DNA of 10,639 nucleotides from an uncultured Flavobacteriales bacterium (lineage in GTDB: Bacteria; Bacteroidota; Bacteroidia; Flavobacteriales; Crocinitomicaceae), in NCBI GenBank assembly GCA_946886545.1, contig CAMPIU010000061.1:1-10639 (forward strand), in the 5' to 3' direction. The notes below the pieces were generated by a model. It searched no databases. It had not been told where the DNA came from and saw only the letters and a program-made list of their open reading frames with translations. This document shows positions 7,287 through 10,639 of this stretch, in pieces; position 1 is the first letter of the stretch; each line of letters starts with the position of its first letter. A program made the position numbers and the translations under genes.

Positions 7287-8231
7287 ATGAGGATCCCGAA
7301 AACACTTTTTCCATTTCTATTCCTTTGTCTTGCAGCCTGCAATACCGATGAAGCAGAAAAAAATTACCTCTATGTGATTAAATCTCCGCTTGTTTATTCA
7401 AAAGACAGTATTGTATCTAATGAACTAGCTTTCTACGGACAAAACAATTTCATTTTATACGATTCCAAAACAATTCTTTATCATAACAAATGTGTTTTCC
7501 ATTGGTGTGGAACAGGAATTGATTACACCAAACCTGACAGGCTTTTTATGACTCCCGGGGACTTGATTAAACTAAAACCAAGTGAGCTCAAACACTTCCT
7601 GGAGACTAAATTCAACTGGAAAAACAAACACGGACATATGAGCCTCATGTCTATCTCATCCTCCACCGACACGATCTGGAACCCAGCGTATTCTATACTG
7701 ATAGATTTTAAAAAACGCCACGAGAATATGCTAGTTTCCGTTCGGAAATGGACCGAAGAAGAAGAATATGTGGCGACCGCTAAAATGAAAAAACACCCCT
7801 ACGAATCTCATAAGATCAAATGGAAAAAGGGATTTTCAGATGGGAGTGAAGCTTTGGAATTAGAAGATGTTATCCGTTTTCTCCCTCCAAAAATCGAAAG
7901 CATGGAAAAACCACCCATAAAGCGATCACTCACAAAATATTTCTATCCAAATATGTCTTCGTGTGGAGGAGGGCTTTACGGATATTACGACGACACAACA
8001 CTGGTGAAAATCGATGCAACATATGGCTCGGACCAAGGAATGTCCCGAAGGATCATCGAATACGACAAAGGAAGGATTATCCGGATTAGTTTCTTTGAAA
8101 GTTATGCTGAATTCGATGAATACAAAAAAAAATATCCGAACGACACCGAATTTGACAACAAAAAAATGACCTACGCCAACAATCAGGTGAAAATAGACTT
8201 TTATCCTGTAAAAAAGATACGAACTTATTAA
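7287..8231 (+). CDS. Putative lipoprotein of unknown function
   Basis: 314 residues. The N-terminus is a lipoprotein signal peptide: a basic start, hydrophobic stretch 7-17, and the lipobox LAAC with Cys18 as the lipidated residue. The mature start is CNTDEAEK, acidic just after the cysteine, which in Bacteroidota often accompanies export to the cell surface (inference). I recognise no family in the remainder. It is rich in Lys, Tyr and charged residues, has scattered cysteines (CVFHWCG near residues 69-75, SSCGGGLYGYYDD near 230-240), and ends in a strand-like region. The second half resembles secreted beta-rich proteins with YD-type strands (MSRRIIEYDKGRIIRISFF). No catalytic motif was seen. 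It stands divergent from the beta-barrel gene. An A9 tract at 8124-8132 lies near the 3' end, and the same frame stays open for 38 codons after the stop. Confidence 0.8.
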   Translation: MRIPKTLFPFLFLCLAACNTDEAEKNYLYVIKSPLVYSKDSIVSNELAFYGQNNFILYDSKTILYHNKCVFHWCGTGIDYTKPDRLFMTPGDLIKLKPSELKHFLETKFNWKNKHGHMSLMSISSSTDTIWNPAYSILIDFKKRHENMLVSVRKWTEEEEYVATAKMKKHPYESHKIKWKKGFSDGSEALELEDVIRFLPPKIESMEKPPIKRSLTKYFYPNMSSCGGGLYGYYDDTTLVKIDATYGSDQGMSRRIIEYDKGRIIRISFFESYAEFDEYKKKYPNDTEFDNKKMTYANNQVKIDFYPVKKIRTY

Positions 8232-8348
8232 AATAATAAACCGGTAAAAAATTCAATTACACAGGAAGAAATTGATCTGTTAATTGAATGTGCGGAAGGA
8301 ATGGAGAAAGAACTTGCTAGTGAAAAAATAATTGAAAAAGATGAATAA
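8232..8348 (+). pseudogene. Probable remnant of a gene upstream of csaA (38 sense codons without a start)
   Basis: Directly after the lipoprotein stop (8229-8231), the same frame stays open for 38 codons to TAA at 8346-8348. It reads as coding-like acidic helix, e.g. ITQEEIDLLIECAEGMEKEL. It has no plausible start except ATG at 8301, which would give a 15-residue peptide, and its stop overlaps the csaA ATG by 8 bases (8341-8348), a pattern typical of coupled genes. I read this as the 3' stub of a gene whose front was lost, or the old C-terminus of the lipoprotein after a nonsense mutation. I do not recognise the family. A chance open frame in AT-rich DNA is possible. Confidence 0.4.
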
Positions 8349-8706
8349 CTCATTTGAAAGTGCGAAGAACACTAATACTCTTACCTGGGACGAATTCATG
8401 CACGTAGAAATGCGTGTCGGAACAATTATTTCAGCTGAACCATTCCCAGAAGTTCGCAACCCGGCCTACAAGATCACTATCGATTTCGGGGAATTCGGAA
8501 TCCGGAAAACATCTGCACAGGTCACAGTACTTTATGAAGTAGAAGAACTCATCGGGAAACAAGTCGTGGCCGTCATCAACTTCCCACCCAAACAAATTGC
8601 CAACATGATGAGTGAATGTTTGATCTTAGGAGGAATTGGCGAGAACAAGGAAGTGACTTTGCTTCAGCCGGAGCGGAAGGTGAAGAATGGAATACGGATC
8701 GGATAA
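8341..8706 (+). CDS. csaA: CsaA-type tRNA-binding/chaperone protein
   Basis: 121 residues from the ATG at 8341; an in-frame TTG at 8332 would add three residues but is less likely. The protein is a single tRNA-binding (OB-fold) domain of the MetRS C-terminal/Trbp111 type, with the family hallmark MRVGTI and the CsaA-like run PEVRNPAYKITIDFG, then IRKTSAQ, VAVINFPPKQIA and SECLILGG. Family knowledge: CsaA is a homodimeric export-related chaperone in Bacillus and binds tRNA-like structures. The N-terminal 12 residues are a little longer than the usual ~110-residue form. Its stop codon directly abuts the stop codon of the convergent DinB-like gene (TAA at 8704-8706, TTA at 8707-8709). Confidence 0.92.
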   Translation: MNNSFESAKNTNTLTWDEFMHVEMRVGTIISAEPFPEVRNPAYKITIDFGEFGIRKTSAQVTVLYEVEELIGKQVVAVINFPPKQIANMMSECLILGGIGENKEVTLLQPERKVKNGIRIG

Positions 8707-8732
8707 TTACGAATTACGAATGCCTAATTCCG
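8703..8732. repeat. AT-rich microrepeat (AATTACG/AATTCCG) at the csaA-dinB junction
   Basis: Imperfect copies of ATTACGA follow each other (8707-8719), followed by ATTCCGA (8727-8733). GAATTA (8711-8716) and TAATTC (8725-8730) form a 6-bp dyad with an 8-base loop. The block spans the end of csaA and encodes the last residues of the DinB-like protein (NSELGIRNS). It could act as a weak terminator for convergent transcription, though the stem is short. Confidence 0.55.
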
Positions 8733-9288
8733 AATTTTTCACTTCTACATTTTCAATTCTCTGCGCCTGCGCCATGTGCCGCTGATTGTGATAGATCACA
8801 AAACGGAAAGTATCTCCCAATCTCAATTTGATCAGTTTGGAAAGTGTAATACTTGTTTTCGTTTTATTCAAGCTGATTTTGCGGGCTTCCTCCAATAAAC
8901 GAAGTATTTCATTCTGCTGGTTGATGAATTCCTCAATGACTTTTTTATCTAACTTACTATTCAGCGGATTCATATTTTTGAAAGTCTTCATCTTATTCAG
9001 TTTCGCTTTGGGAAGCATGCTGTTTGCAAAATAATTTCCCAGCCATCCGCTGTTGAAAACGGGCTCGCTTTTTTGTTTACTCTCGTTAATTCGCTTTGCA
9101 ATTTCCGGAAGATAAAAACGGCCGTATAAATTCAAATGTTCCAGGCATTCCAGCACACTCCAACTTTCCGCAGTTTGTTTATAATTAAGAACTGCTGCCG
9201 GTCTATCTTTGAATGTTTCTACTTCCTGGATGAGCTGTTTCGTTCTGTTTGCCAAGTCAACCAATAATGCTTCCGTTTGTATTTTCAT
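8707..9288 (-). CDS. DinB-like family protein
   Basis: 193 residues from the ATG at 9288; a TTG six codons upstream (9306) is possible, but an A9 tract lies between and ATG is preferred. DinB-like proteins are four-helix bundles with a metal bound by three histidines; many are thiol transferases or stress-induced proteins of unknown reaction. Here the triad is likely His51 in LEHLN and His167 and His171 in YHNQRHMAQ (ATG numbering), the usual H...HxxxH pattern. There is no signal peptide, so it is cytoplasmic. It starts 55 bases after the end of the Crp/Fnr gene on the same strand and may be cotranscribed with it. The last nine residues are encoded by an intergenic-type microrepeat and are probably not part of the fold. 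Confidence 0.85.
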   Translation of the reverse strand: MKIQTEALLVDLANRTKQLIQEVETFKDRPAAVLNYKQTAESWSVLECLEHLNLYGRFYLPEIAKRINESKQKSEPVFNSGWLGNYFANSMLPKAKLNKMKTFKNMNPLNSKLDKKVIEEFINQQNEILRLLEEARKISLNKTKTSITLSKLIKLRLGDTFRFVIYHNQRHMAQAQRIENVEVKNSELGIRNS

Positions 9289-9343
9289 CTGATTTTTTTT
9301 TGACAAAGGTCTTTAATCATTGAACAAAAAACATTGATTGAGA

Positions 9344-9877
9344 TCAAGACTTTTTTAAGCGTGATAGTGTTTCGGGAGTCATTCTCAAATAATTTGCAAT
9401 GTGGCGGTTCGGGATTTGCTGGAACAAAGCCGGACTCCTTCTCAATACGCGTTCGTAGCGTTCTTTCGGAGAGGCAATCAAGAGGTCTTTTTCCCGTTCA
9501 ATTTGCTGGATTACCAGGTCTTCAAGAATCTTGACCCATAGCCGCATGGTATTTTCATCCCGGTAAATAAAATCCATAAACCCTTTTTTGGGTATGATCT
9601 TCACCCGCGTTTTTTTGATTGCCTGGATGACAAATTCAGAAGATTTTTCAGTCAAAAACGAATCAAGCGAAACCAAAATATTGTTTTGATATCCAAAGCG
9701 AATGGTCCGCTCTTCCTCTTGATCCACGACAAAAACACGTAAACTTCCCTCTTCTATGAAATAGATATTAGTATCGATACTTCCCTCCATTTTCAGGAAT
9801 TCATTACGCTCAAGAGTCAGTTCCTTGTCAACGAGTTTATTGGTTTCAATCAGTTCGATCAGATCTGCAGGCTTCAT
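9344..9877 (-). CDS. Crp/Fnr family transcriptional regulator
   Basis: 177 residues. Residues about 20-115 form a cyclic-nucleotide-binding-like beta-roll (IYFIEEGSLRVFVVDQEEERTIRFGYQ, then ILVSLDSFLTEKSSEFVIQA), followed by a long dimerisation helix (about 118-140). A C-terminal HTH at 155-175 is seen in PNRHIANYLRMTPETLSRLKK. Bacteroidota carry many such short members ending just after the recognition helix; their ligand is usually unknown. No cysteine cluster of FNR type is present, so oxygen sensing by an iron-sulfur cluster is unlikely. The ATG at 9877 is immediately preceded on the coding strand by a heptamer repeat array (9881-9908). It lies between the NTF2-like and DinB-like genes on the same strand; its targets are unknown. 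Confidence 0.9.
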   Translation of the reverse strand: MKPADLIELIETNKLVDKELTLERNEFLKMEGSIDTNIYFIEEGSLRVFVVDQEEERTIRFGYQNNILVSLDSFLTEKSSEFVIQAIKKTRVKIIPKKGFMDFIYRDENTMRLWVKILEDLVIQQIEREKDLLIASPKERYERVLRRSPALFQQIPNRHIANYLRMTPETLSRLKKS

Positions 9878-9880
9878 TAA

Positions 9881-9908
9881 TTGAAAATGTAAAATTGAAA
9901 ATTGAAAA
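9881..9908. repeat. Four heptamer repeats (TTGAAAA) in the Crp/Fnr gene leader
   Basis: Four units of period 7: TTGAAAA at 9881-9887, TGTAAAA at 9888-9894, TTGAAAA at 9895-9901 and 9902-9908. On the coding strand of the regulator gene this is TTTTCAA repeated, starting 4 bases upstream of its ATG, so it occupies the whole ribosome-binding region. Confidence 0.85.
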
Positions 9909-9978
9909 GTTTTTAGCTACTGTTCAGCTGTTTATTATTGTCGATAAAAAGACTGATGATGATATCCCGGGTTCAAAA

Positions 9979-9994
9979 AGTGTTAAAGTGTTAA
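9979..9994. repeat. Tandem octamer AGTGTTAA x2 at the end of the NTF2-like gene
   Basis: Two perfect adjacent copies at 9979-9986 and 9987-9994. On the minus strand they supply the last residues (Leu-Thr-Leu) and the TAA stop codon of the NTF2-like gene, so the repeat overlaps its 3' end. Confidence 0.75.
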
Positions 9995-10339
9995 CGGGAT
10001 GTCATATAATTTATGATAGGACAGTTTATCCCAATAACCGCGCTGAAAGACAATTTTATCGTCGAGAACATGAAAGAAACCACAGCCACGCATTCCCTTC
10101 GGATCTTTCCACTCCATGATCGCCCACTCCCCGTCTTCAAAGATATTTTCCGGAATACAAACCATCTCGGCATGTGTAAATTCGCGTGCAAACATTTCTT
10201 TAATCGCTTCTTTTCCAACCACCGGTTCGTGTGTCACTTGGTGATTGACCGCATTTTCGGCGTACAACTCAGCCAGCTGTTCCGCATTCGCCTGGTTGAA
10301 CAAGAGAATCCATTTCTGTAAAACTTCTTTGGGCGTCAT
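9983..10339 (-). CDS. NTF2/SnoaL-like small protein
   Basis: 118 residues, about the size of a single NTF2-like alpha+beta cone-fold domain. The pattern is typical of the SnoaL-like branch: a long N-terminal helix (PKEVLQKWILLFNQANAEQLAELY), then YAENAVNHQ, EPVVGKEAIKEMFAREF, and strands with GEWAIMEWKDPKG, GCGFFHVLDDKIVFQRGYWDK. The closing FQRGYWDK is common in polyketide cyclase-like relatives. These proteins may be small enzymes or ligand binders; none of this indicates a specific substrate. There is no signal peptide. The ATG at 10339 is preceded by AGGAAAG on the coding strand, an uncommon purine-rich ribosome-site-like run in this phylum. It is divergent from the manganese catalase. 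Confidence 0.8.
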   Translation of the reverse strand: MTPKEVLQKWILLFNQANAEQLAELYAENAVNHQVTHEPVVGKEAIKEMFAREFTHAEMVCIPENIFEDGEWAIMEWKDPKGMRGCGFFHVLDDKIVFQRGYWDKLSYHKLYDIPLTL

Positions 10340-10361
10340 CTGATATTTCTTTCCTGGATAT

Positions 10362-10369
10362 TAAAGATA
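10362..10369 (-). promoter_or_regulatory. Possible -7 element (TATCTTTA) of the NTF2-like gene
   Basis: The minus strand reads TATCTTTA, matching TAnnTTTG at all but the last base, 22 bases upstream of the start codon. No clear TTTG at the -33 distance supports it. Confidence 0.25.
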
Positions 10370-10422
10370 CAAAAAGTGAATTGTAATCAGTCATTATAAA
10401 AACGATTGAACGGAAAGACAAT

Positions 10423-10448
10423 CTGCCAACCTGTAAATCCTGCAAATT
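10423..10448. repeat. Imperfect tandem nonamer (CTGTAAATC-like) in the divergent spacer
   Basis: CTGCCAAC (10423-10430), CTGTAAATC (10431-10439) and CTGCAAATT (10440-10448) are adjacent imperfect copies. Similar AATCCTGTAAATC strings are familiar as scattered intergenic microrepeats in Bacteroidota (from memory, not searched here). Confidence 0.5.
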
Positions 10449-10496
10449 TTCCCGAAAGGTATATAACCTATTTCAAGTAGAATCTCATCAAATTTG

Positions 10497-10517
10497 AGCA
10501 AGTACCCGGTACTTGCT
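10497..10517. promoter_or_regulatory. Perfect 21-bp palindrome upstream of the manganese catalase gene; operator candidate
   Basis: AGCAAGTACC (10497-10506) and GGTACTTGCT (10508-10517) are perfect inverted repeats around one central C, ending 40 bases before the ATG. A near-zero spacer disfavours an RNA hairpin and suits a dimeric DNA-binding regulator. No T-run follows, so it is not a terminator. TTTG at 10493-10496 directly precedes it. The binding protein is unknown. Confidence 0.65.
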
Positions 10518-10557
10518 GTGGATTCAGTCGATTAATCTCAATTAAAAAATATATACT

Positions 10558-10639
10558 ATGTTTCATCATGTAAAAGAATTACAGATTAAAGCGCGGGTTT
10601 CAAAACCCGATCCGCGTTTTGCCCGTTTGTTATTGGAAC
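10558..10639 (+). CDS. Manganese catalase, 5' end only (cut by window edge)
   Basis: Twenty-seven codons are visible, starting with MFHHVKELQIKARV and then SKPDPRFARLLLE. This matches the conserved start of non-heme, dimanganese catalases, which disproportionate hydrogen peroxide; the metal-binding Glu/His residues lie beyond the window. The ATG at 10558 fits the family start exactly. An AT-rich leader and a perfect palindrome (10497-10517) lie upstream, suggesting dedicated control, possibly by oxidative or general stress. The call rests on the N-terminus alone. Confidence 0.75.
   Translation, partial: MFHHVKELQIKARVSKPDPRFARLLLE

Noticed and set aside
8332..8340. TTG start adding three residues to CsaA
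   Set aside because: ATG at 8341 is in frame, starts the usual family length, and overlaps the upstream stop in the manner of coupled genes.
9289..9306. TTG start adding six residues to the DinB-like protein
   Set aside because: The extension is a Lys-rich run encoded by an A9 tract; the ATG at 9288 begins just before the first family helix.
9964..10000. Dyad ATCCCG...CGGGAT as a terminator for the NTF2-like gene
   Set aside because: The 25-base loop and lack of an adjacent T-run on the minus strand make it a poor intrinsic terminator.
10013..10321. 102-codon plus-strand open frame opposite the NTF2-like gene
   Set aside because: It mirrors the NTF2-like coding frame and shows no family resemblance; it is a shadow frame.
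10451..10475. GAAAGGT...ACCTATTTC as a second operator before the manganese catalase
   Set aside because: The symmetry needs a one-base gap and leaves only short perfect arms, which is expected by chance in AT-rich DNA.

Overview
The window is a piece of an AT-rich chromosome from the phylum Bacteroidota, most likely a Flavobacteriales relative. The evidence is the product set (tricorn-type S41 peptidase, Crp/Fnr regulator of the short Bacteroidota kind, DinB-like protein, 'MFHHVKELQ' manganese catalase), the near absence of Shine-Dalgarno sequences, TAnnTTTG-type -7 promoter elements, and short AT-rich intergenic microrepeats. No rRNA, tRNA, CRISPR array, insertion sequence or prophage was seen.

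Layout. Positions 38-3307 encode an exported tricorn-like protease with a complete catalytic tetrad, ended by a strong terminator. Next comes the most unusual unit, a two-gene cassette (3431-6347). Its first gene encodes a 732-residue protein with an N-terminal DUF4157 ('eCIS core') domain and a C-terminal zinc-peptidase domain. That domain shows the HExxH, catalytic Tyr and Glu signature of anthrax lethal factor. Ten bases later follows a CpXC zinc-ribbon protein. A bidirectional terminator separates the cassette from a minus-strand outer-membrane beta-barrel gene. A divergent 185-bp spacer leads to a plus-strand lipoprotein of unknown function. A remnant reading frame and csaA follow. The remaining minus-strand genes are a DinB-like protein, a Crp/Fnr regulator and an NTF2/SnoaL-like protein. 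A divergent spacer with a perfect 10-bp-arm palindrome precedes the start of a manganese catalase cut by the window edge.

How the genes relate. The DUF4157 protein and the CpXC protein are probably co-transcribed and look like an effector with a partner (chaperone or immunity protein). No contractile-injection structural gene is present here, so this would be an orphan cargo/toxin cassette. The remaining genes look like ordinary housekeeping and stress genes without an obvious common pathway. The right end is notable for four different short tandem microrepeats placed at gene ends or next to start codons, two of which supply stop codons or C-terminal residues to genes.
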